Source: Amorphophallus konjac (taxonomy: Eukaryota > Streptophyta > Magnoliopsida > Alismatales > Araceae). Taken from it: a stretch of 64,000 bases of DNA. A program made the translations under genes and the position numbers. The notes under the pieces were generated by a model, which had not been told where the DNA came from, searched no databases, and was given only the letters and a program-made list of their open reading frames with translations. Location: positions 159,422,331 through 159,486,330 of the forward strand of contig CM040118.1 of the NCBI GenBank assembly GCA_022559845.1, given 5' to 3'. Positions 20,771 through 31,587 of this stretch are shown one piece after another (the stretch's first letter is position 1; each line of letters starts with the position of its first letter).

Positions 20771-21031
20771 TTAATTAACGCCTTCTTTCGGGGCGTCATT
20801 TTCACAATTAGCGTCTGTTAACATGTCGTCATTTTCAAAAAAAAAAGTAAAAAAAAAAGTAAAAAAATGATAATGATTTTTTAATTCACGTCCGCGAGAG
20901 ATGGCGTCATTTATTTGATTAGCGACGTTGTGAATGTCGTCATTTAAAAAAAAGAAAGAAAAAATGGTTTTCCAATAAACGCCCGTGCGCGTGGGCGTCA
21001 ATTATATAATTAATGGCTTTTTGTTGAGTCA
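20771..21031. repeat. Tat-B hairpin cluster 1
   Basis: At least four short hairpins of the pattern TTAATTNACGNC, a variable loop, then GNCGTCATTT. Examples are at 20777-20799 (ACGCC/GGCGT), 20885-20911, 20920-20944 and 20978-20999 (ACGCCC/GGGCGT). They lie just beyond the 3' end of the antisense gene at 21755-27400. Confidence 0.8.
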
Positions 21032-21754
21032 TCATTTAAAAACGAAAGAAGAAAAAAAAGAAAAAAGTAAAAAAAGAGAAAAGAAGAAAAAAATAAAAAG
21101 AAGAAGAATTTCTTAAAAAAGTCCACTGCTCTTCCTTTTGTCACGTCATTTGCTTGGTTGCATTATTGTGTGGGCATTCTTTTATTTCAAGTTTGCATTT
21201 GATTACTTGCATGTTGCATTTCTCTTATATCTTTGTTATTTGCCTTGATTAATTAAAGGTTTGGCCTCTTGACCCGTCATCAAGGTCAAAATAGTGACAA
21301 CCCCTTGCTTATTGAGCAAGGGGCCAAGTCGAACAGATGAATTGATCTGTTTGTTTTAAGTGTGAACTATAGGCTCAGGACAAGAAAGTGAGAAGGAAAG
21401 GGAAGACAAGTACACAAGTGCTCAAGTCGACAACTCAGGTAACGTCAAAATCTCATATATAAATATAATAAAAATATCTGAGTACAAAACATGTAGATGG
21501 AGGAGTAGAACAAGTCTCTCTCTAGCTCTCGCCTCCACCCTCCTCTCTCCTACTCTCTGCCTCTCCCTCGTCCTGGTGACGAGCCCGTGGAGGGGGCATG
21601 GACCCCCGGGAAGCAGTTGAAGCTCGAGCCTGCTCCGCAGCCTTGTCGAGGAACCCGCCAAGTAAGTCATGCTAGCAAAGGCACTGGAGTGTCCCGCAGC
21701 TCGCGCCCGCTCCCCTCCTCTCTGGAGCCGCTCCTCAGTCACTCGCAGAGGCTC

Positions 21755-23217
21755 CTATACGGCGCCCAGCTGCATCCTCGCCATCCGCTCCTCCCCCTCG
21801 CGGGCGCGCTCTCTCCTCTCCATCTCGAGGAGGATCCTCAACTCTGTCACCTCGCGAGGCAACTCACCCTGCTGCCTCTGCGCCTCCTCTAGCTCTGCAG
21901 CGCGCTGATCACGGATGGCGACCTCGGTGCACTCTAGCGCTGTCTGCCTCCTCACCTCCGCCAGCTCTGTGACCTGGATGCATTGCATCATATTAACGTA
22001 TTAATATCATCGGATTTCTTGAAAGAAAGTAATGCATGTGAACGAACTAACCCATGCAGCCATCTCGCACTGTCCTGCCTCGATACAAGTAATCGCAGCC
22101 CGAAGCTCCGCAGTCTGTAAAGAACAGAAGTATTCATAAACACAAAATAATGATATATTGAAATGCATTCATGAGTATAGTTCTGAACTTACCCGTGCTG
22201 CAAGGTCGCGCTCCGCCGTCTCGACCCGCGCAACTGCTCCCGCAAGCTACTCCTCTAGGGCAGTGACCCCTGCACTCGGCCCCCTCGAGCTCGAGGCCCC
22301 TCCTGTCTCTCTACTTGCCACCGCACCCTGCTGGGCACGCTGCATTCATTAAGACTGTCAGTGGCTAATCATTAATAATTTAGGAATCATTTTGCATATA
22401 GGTAATTGCACTCACCAAGGTCTCCAGATCTGCCCGTGTGGCTGCAAGCTGAGCCTCCAGGCTGTAAAGATGGACCTGCATGTCCATCGCCGCTACATCC
22501 CGTGCATCCTGCATTCATCATATTAGTTGCATAATAGACATATATCATTTAAAAAGATGAAAAAAATGCATTCATACATACCCCTGTGACCCTCATCTGG
22601 GGTCGGCCGGCGTAAACCTCCCAATAGCGCTGGAGGTACTCTGAACTGTCTGCCGCCTGGGAAGTAACTCGAGTCCCGCCACGCTGCCAGTCAGCGTACT
22701 GGTCCGGGAAACGGATTCTCCAGTCGGTCGCCTTCGTGCGTCCGTGGATCTTCCGTCCAATCCCACGGGGCTCTCCAGCCTCGACCCACTCCTGGTGTAG
22801 GTCGAGGGTCCTCATCACCAGTCTAAGCCGTAGCGGCTCGATCTCGTTTAGGCAATGAACCAAAAGCTCACGCCCAAAATGAGGTCGGCCCGCTACGACC
22901 CAAGGCTGGCCCTCATCTGGCATCCCCTCATAGGGTCTCCAAACCACCTGCATTCACATTATGTCATCATATATCATTCATATGCATATCATTTCATCAT
23001 ATTTTATAAAGCAGGAAATGAGAGGATGTTGCATCAAATTTAACACACGTACTAGTGATGCAGGGTAGTCATGGAACTCCCGCCGAAGAACACGCAACTC
23101 GTAAGCGTGTGGCGCTCCAGTCATGAGAGGTAACCAACACCGTGCTAGTGGGAACGCCCCCTCGTCTCCGGGTTGCGGGTTGGCACAGCCCATCGGCATG
23201 TATAAGTGGCTCCACAC
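21755..23217 (-). CDS. PMD gene exons 3-8
   Basis: Six exons. Exons 3 and 4 (VWSHLYMPMG...; VVWRPYEGMPDEG...) complete the PMD-like part. Exons 5-8 encode helical, Glu/Arg/Ala-rich sequence ending ARMQLGAV and TAG. Acceptors repeatedly end in ATGCAG, and introns share the text TGCATTCAT on the plus strand, suggesting related intron ends. One nonsense codon lies in exon 6. Confidence 0.75.
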
Positions 23218-23300
23218 CTGCATCCATCAATTGCATCATATATCATTCATATGCATAATCATATTCATAAGCATTTAAATAAATGAAAGGACATGCATAC

Positions 23301-23686
23301 CTGAAGAAAAGGTGAGAAGCCACTGACGGTCGTCTCTAGGCCTGTCCCTGTGGATAGATATGTTATCAGGTGCACTAGCAGGGCGGCTCCCCACGCGTAC
23401 CTCCCAACCCCCTCCAGGTCCTCGAGGATGCCTAAGAATATGTAGTTGATGATATCTCCCTTCGTGCTCAGCAATAGCCGCCCGAGCATCAAAAACAAAA
23501 ATGTCCTCAAGTATCGGTCCACTCGCTCCCTCTGAGCCGAGTCCTGGCAGTAGGAAGCCCGGGCTCTCCCAATTAACCTCTGTGAAAATTGCTCCATGGA
23601 CTCCCTCGGCCTTTGCCTAGAGTCCCATAATCTCATGGCTAGGGTCAGATCTGTGCGGTAGATGGTCCTACACTCCCTAGGGGTGT
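23301..23686 (-). CDS. PMD gene exon 2, 3' part
   Basis: Continues exon 2 beyond the solo LTR (ECRTIYRTDLTLAMRLW...GFSPFLQ) and ends at donor GTATGC. The two parts sum to 720 nt, 240 codons. Confidence 0.8.
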
Positions 23687-23691
23687 CTGCT

Positions 23692-26146
23692 TGTGATGTC
23701 CCGAGTTTTTCGGATCCTTCTTTTTCGGGTCCCGGATCTGGTTTCTCGGAGCGTCTGGCTCTATTGTGTCCAGAATTTTGTTTCGGACATCTTTCGTGTT
23801 CGGATCGGTGCGATCCGGAGTTGTTTCGGAGGCCCGGAGTGTGTCCGCGACTTTTCCGCTTGTGTTTTCCGATTTCCGGTGTGTGTTTCGGCATTTCCTT
23901 CGGAACCTCGTGGCGGGTGAACCGGGTCGTTCACCTAGGCGAGGGTAGTACCGTTGCGATCGGTACGTCCCGAGGATCGAGAATATGTATTTTTCTATTT
24001 TTGGTATTTTTGGCATTTTTCAGATTTTCCATAAATATCCCCCCTATTTTCCCTTTTCTTTTTCCCTTTTTCTTCTTTTCTTCTTCTCCTTTCTTCCTCC
24101 CGTGAGCGCAACGGCCACTTTCCCCCCCCCCCCTTCCCCGTTGGACTTCGCGGCGCCCCTTCCTCCTCCGGCGACGGGTGGTGGACGACGGTGACGGCGC
24201 GGTGACGGCGGCGAGAGGATCGCGGCGGTGCCCTTTTCGTGGCGCGTGGGTGGAGTTTGTGTTCGAGCTAGATTCGGAGATCGGTGACTTCCCGGTGGAT
24301 TTCGAGCTTCATTGAGGTAGGGGGACGGACCCTTGACCTCTTTACAGCATTCCTCGTGATTTCTAGGCCGTGGAGAGGCCGAGAGTGGCTTGATTCATGC
24401 CGGGAGGGCTATTTTCCATGTTTGGGGTTTGAGCGCCAGATCCATAGTTTTGGAGTGTTTTTGATCGATTTGGGGCTCTAGATGCATGCTAGGATGTCTG
24501 GGGGTGATTCCCCGTTGTTTTCCCTTCCCAAGGGGGGTGAATGGGCGTGGTTTTGAATTTTCCGGGCGTTTTACGCGAACAGGGCTCGGCCCGTTATCGC
24601 GCTATAGTCTAGTGGCGCGTTCAGTTTGAACGCGCCGTGTCGTCCGAGCGCGTTCGTCTGAGAAGATGAATAGTTTGGCGGTTCGTGTCGCACCTGGGGA
24701 AGGTAGCGCGTTCTTGGAGAACGCGCTAGCCTTTCCTAACGCGTTCTTGTTGAACGTGCTAGCTTAGGCTAGCGCCTTCTTGAAGAACGCGCTAGCTCCT
24801 GCTAGCGCGTTCTTCTTTGGTCGCGCTAGGGGACCATAGTGCTACAGTGTCGCACCCTGGGTCCCTAGGGCGTTAACCCCCCCCCCCCCCCTCAACTGCG
24901 TTTCTTTTTGGTGGTTGTACCTCCGGTGGAGCAAGTCTCGGATCCGGTTGTGGCGTGTGGGCCGAGGGTTGCCGTGGGCACCCAGTGAAAGCCACAGGGG
25001 CGTCCGGGGGTCCCCGGAGAATTAGTTACCTTGGTAGGGGTGCCGCATGACTTGAGGGATGATCGGACCTCATACGTGTCTCCGGATTCCGCACCTACCA
25101 TCTGGGTTACCGAGAGTCTGTGTTAGTGAATGGTCGGTGGTTTCCGTGAGTCGAGCCTCACCTCCGGTGACATGTCCACTAGTCGGAGCCTTCTTACGGC
25201 ATGCGGTGTTGACCCACCTGGGAGTGGTGGAGCGGCTGACCCGAGAGAGACGGTGAGTAGGCTGGTTACCGTAGGGCCCCCACGTACGGCCGAGTCCGGG
25301 CTTAGGGGGAATTACCAGCTAGAGGACAGGCCTAGGGCGTTTGGTCTGAGTGTGCACACGGGGCTGAGGGTTCGGACCCGCGCTGACGAGCGCGACCTCA
25401 GCTAGTCCTTGTTTGTGGTACTGGTTACTGTGTGTGTTTGAGTCTCGCGCCCGGGGCGCTGTAGCTAGACACTTGTGACGCGGTATAAGACGTCAGGGGA
25501 CACATCCGGTCGTTCTTCTAGTGGGTGGTGCTCCTGTCTACTGGCAGGTTCGGACTCGAGTTTTGTCAGACTGAGGTTCGGATATACGAGGTGGTTGTTA
25601 GACAGCTTTTCCGTTTATTTATTACTGCTTGTCGTTCCTGCCGTACTTCTGCTAGGTAGGGTTACCTCCCGTGGTTGTTTGCGCCTTGCTGTCATTTTCT
25701 CGTCGTGCGGTGGGGGTCCGGGGGATCCCTACTGGGCCAATGAAATGAGGCTCACCCCTACTTTTCAGGTGAGGCGGGGTCGTCAGGAGGCACTGCCGAG
25801 TTTCAGCGTGGTCCTTCTAGTCTGGGTTAGTCACCAGTCTGCCAGAGCCGGGGGATGCCCCATGTAGTTGTACGTCGGGGGATGCCCCGTGTAGTTGTAC
25901 TTTTCCTTCTGTTGACTGTACTTGACTTGGACATGAGACTCAGTGGACCTTGTAGCGGTTTATTTATTTATATTATGCTGTGCATTTTATTTTAGATTAT
26001 CGTGCTATCTCTGTAGTTGCTTCAGCTTCTCTTGTACTCCCACACCATCCCTTTTTACCCTTTCGAGTCTTCGGGCTCGTGGGTTGGCGGGCCGAGATTC
26101 GAGACGCGCCGGTTCCTTTCCGGTACTCGGATCCCGGGTCGTCACA
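23692..26146 (+). mobile_element. Solo LTR, Tekay-type, inserted in PMD exon 2
   Basis: 2455 bp from TGTGATGTCCCGAG to GGGTCGTCACA with TG...CA ends, flanked by CTGCT on both sides (23687-23691 and 26147-26151). The start, end and many internal blocks match the LTR at 35006, which precedes Tekay-type pol. No internal coding region remains, so it is a solo LTR left by LTR-LTR recombination. A TATA-like CATAAATA lies at 24030-24037. Homopolymer C runs occur near 24124 and 24877. Confidence 0.9.
24590..24840. repeat. Palindrome array in solo Tekay-type LTR
   Basis: Five or six hairpins on the word AGCGCGTTC. The copy at 24704-24728 has a perfect 11-bp stem (TAGCGCGTTCT with AGAACGCGCTA) and loop TGG. 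The one at 24614-24636 has a 10-bp stem. Others near 24738, 24769 and 24800 are imperfect. The array starts about 0.9 kb into the LTR. Confidence 0.88.
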
Positions 26147-26480
26147 CTGCTATCATCTCCAGCCCTAATAGTCTTTGGGCTAGCTCCCTGTAATCTGGAA
26201 GGGTCACTCCACTGACAGCCTCCCCGTCCACCCTCAACCCTGTAATCCGGGCGATGTCCTCCAAACTTGGCACCATGTGCCCCCACAGCATAAGAAATGC
26301 ACAACTAGTCATATCCCATCTCTCTCTAAGGACCTGAATCAAGGGTAGGTCAGGGCGTATGGGCTCAATGCTAAGGAAAGGGCCAAACCCCATTGCCTCT
26401 ACCCTAGCCCTCTGGATATCCAGTAATCCGTAATATGCTGCCCGGACTTGGACCCATGAGATCCGAGTCCACATCAATCC
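26147..26480 (-). CDS. PMD gene exon 2, 5' part
   Basis: Preceded by a pyrimidine-rich acceptor ending ACAG (26485-26481 region). It opens GLMWTRISWVQV and contains the PMD core phrase SLEDIARITGLRVDGEAV. The exon is interrupted after LGLEMIAV by the solo LTR. With one target copy removed, the frame continues exactly at 23686. Confidence 0.8.
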
Positions 26481-26552
26481 CTGTCAAACAAATGGAACAC
26501 ATAAATACATTCATATATGCTAAATGGAAATTCATTTGCTTCTTCACTGTCT

Positions 26553-26953
26553 GAATTGATGACCACACTGTGGCCGTCATTTGATTAATTGACGCCCCTG
26601 TGAAGGGCGCTATTTCTGAGGGTGTTTCGGTTTGGATAATTTTCTCCATGATAAAAATAAACAATTGACGACCACCCAAGTGACCATTATTTATTGAATT
26701 GACGCCCCTGTGGGGGGCGCTATTTTGTAGAGTGTTTTGAACCGACAATACACAAAATAAAAATAATGAAAGAAACATGTATATTAAAATAAAAAAATGA
26801 TAGGAAAATGGCAGAAAATGATAAATAAATATGGTGGTTTAAAATGACGACATTATTTCGTTGAATTATCAATTTTTAGAAAATAAAAAAATGAATTGAC
26901 GACCTGCCTTAGGTCGTCATTTGAATTGGCGACACCCCAAGGGTCGTCATTTA
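26553..26953. repeat. Tat-B hairpin cluster 2, in intron 1 of the PMD gene
   Basis: Six hairpins, for example AATTGACGCCCC...GGGCGC at 26588 and 26697, and GACGACC...GGTCGTC near 26897. Stem bases change together between copies. Confidence 0.8.
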
Positions 26954-27052
26954 ACTGGTTTTATGGGTTCATCCTCTTCCCCTCACCGAGGGCTATGGAA
27001 ATTAAAGAAAAGAAATGAAAATCACAAAATGGCTGAGGGTTGGGGTACCAAC

Positions 27053-27400
27053 CTTGCTCGGCTCCGATGCCATTAGTCCACCGCGTAATGGCCGGCGGGG
27101 AAGGGGAGCTTCTGGTGCTGCTTCTTCTCCTTCTTCCTCTTCCTCGCCGTCATCTTCTTTGTCATCCTCTTCATCATCATCTTCATCATCCTCTTCTTCC
27201 TCTTCACCGTCTTTTTCATCTCCATCTTCGTCTTCTCCTTCTTCTTCTCCTCTTTCTTCTTCGATAACTTCTTCTTCTTGCTCCGCCGCCGGAGCATCTT
27301 CGGCCGCCGCGGGAGGAACTTCCTCGCCGGCGGGTTGATCATCGCCAAGGTCGACGACATCGGGGGCCATGACCCGTTGATGTTTGCCGGGGCCCGCCAT
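27053..27400 (-). CDS. PMD gene exon 1, acidic N terminus
   Basis: 116 codons from an ATG at 27400. Residues about 35-90 are nearly all Glu/Asp with a few Gly and Lys. It ends ASEPSK at a GT donor (27052-27051). The Ser-rich frame on the plus strand here is only the complement of the acidic run. Confidence 0.7.
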
Positions 27401-27576
27401 GAGAGATGAAGGGAGATGAGAATGAGATTAGGGTTTGAGAGAGAGGATGGGAAGGTGGAAAGCAAGGGTTAGGGTTCGGAGAGTAGCAGAGAAAGAGAAA
27501 ATGGAGGAAGGAAGAAGATGTGTAACGGAGGAAGGAAGAAGAAAAAAGGAAAGGGAGGCAGTTTCCGTTCGAAAAG

Positions 27577-28032
27577 AATTGACGCCTGGGTCGGTGTCGT
27601 CATTTGTATAAACAACGCCCTTGCGCACAGTCGCTAATTTGTGGAATTAGTGGATTTTTATTGAAATTAATTATGATTGACGACTGCAGGCAGAGGCGTC
27701 ATTTCACGTTGCATGGGGAATTGTACCGTTGTCAGAACAACGATGGGACGAGTAATCATTATTTTTGAAATTGATTGACGGCAACGCGCGGAGGCGTCCG
27801 TTTCTTAAGGCACAACTTCTATAAAGCCGTCATTTGATGAAATTAAGGGAATATCTGAAAAATTTAAAGAGAATCAAAGCCCATTTGTGAGGGTGTCCAT
27901 TAATTGAACGCCCATTTGAGAAGGCGTCAATCATGGTTTATTATTTATTTTTAAGAAAACTGATTAAAGTAATTGGCGACGTGGTTGAAGGCGCTGTTTG
28001 ATGAATTAGCGACTTAGTGAAAGGCGCGGCTC
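27577..28032. repeat. Tat-B hairpin cluster 3, between the two antisense genes
   Basis: Repeated units with TTGACGNC or TTAGCGAC left halves and GGCGTC or GTCGTCATTT right halves, at about 27579, 27612, 27678, 27775, 27903, 27973 and 28007. No gene is seen in this stretch, which would include the promoter region of the PMD gene. Confidence 0.75.
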
Positions 28033-28182
28033 AGAACAGAAAGGCAGAATTGAATAGAAATTGAAGGAATTGATCATTTTTAATGCTTTTTTTGGCTCAA
28101 TTAAGGAAAAATATTTTATTTCATTAAAGAAAAGCATCATTACATTAATGAGCCACTTTGGGTCTCAATCCTCTAAGAGCTA

Positions 28183-29478
28183 TTACATAAGTTTTCCATT
28201 GCTCTTTGTCTTCTTCAATCCTCTCCATGGGTTGATGTAGCTTGTTGATCCTCCAAAGAGCTTGAATGGTCTTGATTTCCTCCTCATCTTCATTAGAGCC
28301 AAGATCTCTCCTCTTGATAGGTGGGAGGTAAGATGCTTCTTCAAAGTGATGACGTGGGAGGCCAATTTATGGTAGGCACCAGTGAGCATTGTAGAGGATG
28401 AGCTCAGTGGCGTCCACTAGCCGAAGTTCCACTCCTGATGAGAGCCTTGTGCGGATGTTTTGTGTCTTGAGGAACCCCGGTGCACATGTGAAGAGGTTCT
28501 TAGGCACGACCTTTAGGTGCTCTCTCCATTCCACTCTCTTCTTCACCTTTGGAACCCGGTTCACCACTCTCTCACACAATCCTAGTGAGCCCGTCATATA
28601 GTGGAGTGGACTTTTAGAGAAAATCCTAGAGGCTTGTTGAGCTTCCTCACATGGGTCAAACTTTAGGTGTAGGTCTACCCAACTAGAAAATAAAAGCATA
28701 GATCCATATAGAGACCTCCCCATAGCCGCCGAAGTGAGCCCACTATAGAGATATGCTAGCACCGCCGGTCCTACTCTCTCCCCTTCCCATATGCTAGCAA
28801 TGGCACTCAATTGTGCTTCCTCTAGAAAATCCTCCAATGAAGAGAAAAGAAGTGCTCCCGCCAAGCATATTACAAAAGCTTTCATTACCTTCTCTAGTTC
28901 ATCCTCCTTGGCTTGATCCATCCTCTTGTAGACCCATGCCGCAAGCTTCATGAGGTTGATTCCTTTTGTAGCTTTGATTTGGTTCACCATATTGGAGCTT
29001 GGGATCAAGCTTGATAGCACTTCATGAGCACTCATGCTCCTTGTCATGTTGGCCATTCTCTCTTCATCTCCTTGCTTCATCCTCTTTAAGCCTAGGAGCA
29101 TCTCCATTTCCTCAAGTAGGATGGTGGCTTCAAAGGTAGAAAATAGGAAGGTATGAGTGGTAGGGTGCCATATTTTTATAAGGGCTCCCATGGTGGCCCA
29201 ATCTAGGTGTACATTGTCATAATGCTTTGCATGGGTTACTAAGCCTAAGAGGTGCCATCTAGAGAGGTAGGTTCTCATGTCTAAGGAGAGTTTGGAAAGA
29301 AGAAGGGGTAGCCATTTATTCTTGGTGAATCTTCTTGCCCCCGGAATGTTGGGATAATCCTGAAAATAAAAGAAGGAAAAGAAGAAGAAGAAAAGGAAGA
29401 GTTTGATCAGAATTTAGAGAAGAAAGGGTAGTATGGAAGTCTAATTTTAAAAAAAATCTTCATACTTACTTGGTTCAT
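28183..29478 (-). pseudogene. Second antisense PMD-like gene in Tat-B
   Basis: The main exon runs from a good acceptor (TTTTCAG before 29359) to a stop at 28367. It encodes about 330 residues: DYPNIPGARRFTKNKW, then WATMGALIKIWHPTTHTF and ILLEEMEMLLGL, which resembles the PMD-like family widespread in plant transposons. A small upstream exon ending MNQ at donor GTAAGT (29469-29468) fits in phase 0, possibly starting at ATG 29478. After 28367 a second frame (28389-28183) continues with Lys/Arg-rich sequence, suggesting a frameshift near the C terminus or another splice. Function unknown. Confidence 0.6.
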
Positions 29479-29786
29479 GGCAATTCTTCCCTTGATGTGG
29501 CCTTCAGTTTCCGATATCTTAGGAAATCCAATCTTGGATTTCTTCAAAGGCCTCTACATCATTCTATCCATCTTCCTCTTTCGGTTGAAAAAATCCATGT
29601 TCTCTGTTATTGCTATTGAATGTCTCGGTTGTCCACCTTCGGTTTGATGGGTTTAGCAGAGGGCGCACACCATTTATAATCGTTTGAAGCCCTGGCAGCT
29701 GTTCGGAACAGCGCGAGTTGAGTTCGAATGGAAGTAGGCCTCGGAGTTTTGTTTCCGAACAGGGAACGAAACACCAGAACTTACAG

Positions 29787-29974
29787 TTAATTGACGACGG
29801 AGCTATTGGCATCATTTTATTTAATCGCGACCCGTTCGGTGGCACCATTTATTTAACGCCCTCTCATGCAGGCGTCATTTCTAGTCCGATTCTAAATTGA
29901 ACATTGATAGTAATTAGCGACTCTATGGCTGTTGTCATTTATCTTTTAGCGCCCCTATGCGGAGTCGTCATTTC
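29787..29974. repeat. Tat-B hairpin cluster 4
   Basis: Five units upstream of the second antisense gene, including TTAACGCC...GGCGTCATTT (29855-29880) and CGCGACCCGTTCGGTGGC (29825-29842). Confidence 0.75.
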
Positions 29975-30984
29975 TTGAGCTATATATTTTGAACTATTTT
30001 ATGGCTGTGAGGATATTTGATGAACTTATACACTTATATCTTGATGGATTGATCATATCATGAATTTTGTTGAGCTAATGATTTTTGAGCACAAAAAAGA
30101 ATATGTTATGCAGGTCTCGAGATGCTTGGATCTACCCTTGGTAACATCGTTTCATCCTTTGTATACTCTCTGTATGCATTGCTATTATAGGATATCTACG
30201 CTATATAGTATATCAAGGACCTTGTGGTTCTGATGAACCTGGAATTTGAGTTCCCCTTCATCAAAAACAGTGATGATTCCAGGGGAGTCTTGATCACACG
30301 GATAGGCCGTTGAGTCATCTATGGTTTGGGACGACGGTTCCACTTTCTGAGTTGACGCGTGGATAAACGGGTCTCGGCTTAGTGTCAGCTCAGAGATCTG
30401 GATTCCTGACCAAGTCTAGATAGTTTAGTAATATTATCCTTGATTATTTTCTATTTTTTAGTTTGTTTTAGCCTTTCTTTTAGCCCAGCATGCATCATGT
30501 AGGATTTTGAGCTTTAATGATGAAAATCTTCATATTAAGCCAGTAATGAGGGCCACTTGCTTCTAATTTGAGTTGACATGAGATATTCCATTCAAAATCA
30601 AGTACTATGTTATCCTTGAAGCCGCTCAGGCTGTTCCTTAAAAGCATTCGTTCATTGGATTCCTATCTCACTTCACTTTATTTTTCTGCAAACTCACCTT
30701 GGTTGTAGCACGTCCACATTGGCTGGTAACCGCTCTCCAATGGTGTCTTTCCTGTCGTGCCCGCGTGCTCATTGTTCATTAGTTTAGTTCTTTCATCCAG
30801 TTAATTGATGCTTTCTCGTGATCATCCGAGGTTGTTTCATTCAGAATCGTGGAAAGATTTCCAACGCTTAGTGTCGGAGGCGTGTCACATCACACCTTGG
30901 CATCTACTTTTCAGTCCGTTTCCACTTCATTTCGTTTGTTGCACTTTCACTTCATTCCGTCTCACTCCTCTGCAAAGCAGACGC
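29975..30984 (+). other. Tat-B 3' untranslated region
   Basis: No gene. The interval 30100-30600 is recognisably the same as about 54880-55230 in the gag-only element (two-part similarity with GATAGGCCG, AGTAATATTATCCTTGA and GCCCAGCATGCATCATGT). This is the evidence that Tat-B and the gag-only element share a 3' architecture. Confidence 0.65.
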
Positions 30985-30998
30985 CAAGGCGGGACAGC
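30985..30998 (+). promoter_or_regulatory. Polypurine tract of Tat-B
   Basis: AAGGCGGGACAGC sits directly before the LTR start at 30999, matching AAGGAGGGGCATC before the right LTR of the gag-only element. It would prime plus-strand DNA synthesis. Confidence 0.65.
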
Positions 30999-31131
30999 TG
31001 TAGACACGCTAAAATCGACACTATGTTGAGTAAATCTCATGTCACCACGTGATGTCCCAAAGTGGACTTCAATATTGGCTTAATATGAAGTTTTTCTAAT
31101 TCATTTAGAATTTTTTCTATAATATTTATAA

Positions 31132-31438
31132 TTCGTGACCGTCAGAAGGGCGTCATTTAATTGACGGCTATATGGGTGTTGTTATTTCAATAGTCGACGA
31201 CCGTACGAGTAGGCGTTATTTCCTGGTGTTTCTTGATTTTACAAAATTCCATTTAAAATAAAATTCAAAGAATTGACGTCAGCTTCTAAGGCGCTGATTA
31301 ATTGACGCCATTTCGTGCATGCATCATTTCCTATTTTTAAATATGGAAAGTTGTTTATTTCTATAAATTAACCCAGAAATTAACGGCTGCGTGCGCGATC
31401 GTCATTTTAATTAGCGACCACCCTGATGTCGTCATTTG
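31132..31438. repeat. Tat-B hairpin cluster 5, inside the LTR
   Basis: The same hairpin family as clusters 1-4, here in U3: for example GACCGTCAGAAGGGCGTC near 31137, TTGACGTC...GGCGC near 31274, and AACGGC...GATCGTCATTT near 31383. Confidence 0.8.
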
Positions 31439-31579
31439 AGCTTCCGTCTCCATTTCGTCTGCAACCTTCCAAGAAGAGTCCTTCTTCATTTTAACACCAT
31501 GATCGATTGGGGAAGAGATATCCTTGCTGGATGATGGCTATCCTTGTTTTAATCCTATTAGAATAAGGATCTTTGGCCT

Positions 31580-31587
31580 TATAAATA
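31580..31587 (+). promoter_or_regulatory. TATA box of Tat-B LTR
   Basis: TATAAATA about 580 bp into the LTR, followed after about 30 bp by GCGCGCGAGAGG and a GA-rich stretch. Directs rightward transcription from the 3' LTR into flanking DNA. Confidence 0.65.

Larger units (their letters stand above)
21755..27400 (-). pseudogene. Antisense eight-exon plant mobile domain (PMD) gene, split by a solo LTR
   Basis: Exons: 27400-27053, 26480-26147 joined to 23686-23301 (one exon, split by the LTR), 23217-23053, 22947-22582, 22508-22416, 22339-22193, 22114-22052, 21973-21755. Every exon is a multiple of three and every intron is GT-AG, phase 0, 73-105 bp except the first (572 bp). Predicted product: 706 residues. 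Exon 1 is an acidic tail (Glu/Asp runs). Exons 2-4 carry PMD-like sequence (RARVEAMGFGPF; SLEDIARITGLRVDG). Exons 5-8 are Ala/Glu/Arg-rich and likely coiled coil. Defects: the LTR, and TAG at 22256-22258 in exon 6. PMD proteins such as Arabidopsis MAIN and MAIL1 are nuclear and affect silencing; a role for this copy is unknown. Confidence 0.8.

Noticed and set aside
23662..24105. Open frames of 70-150 codons inside the solo Tekay-type LTR
   Set aside because: They lie in LTR noncoding sequence, have no motifs, and are not kept open in the homologous LTR at 35006.
27015..27338. Serine-rich plus-strand open frame
   Set aside because: It is the complement of the Glu/Asp run in PMD exon 1.
20771..31438. 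A CACTA DNA transposon carrying the antisense genes, judged from subterminal-like repeats
   Set aside because: No CACTA termini or 3-bp target duplication could be found, and the same repeats occur inside the Tat-B LTR. Kept as an alternative, not called.
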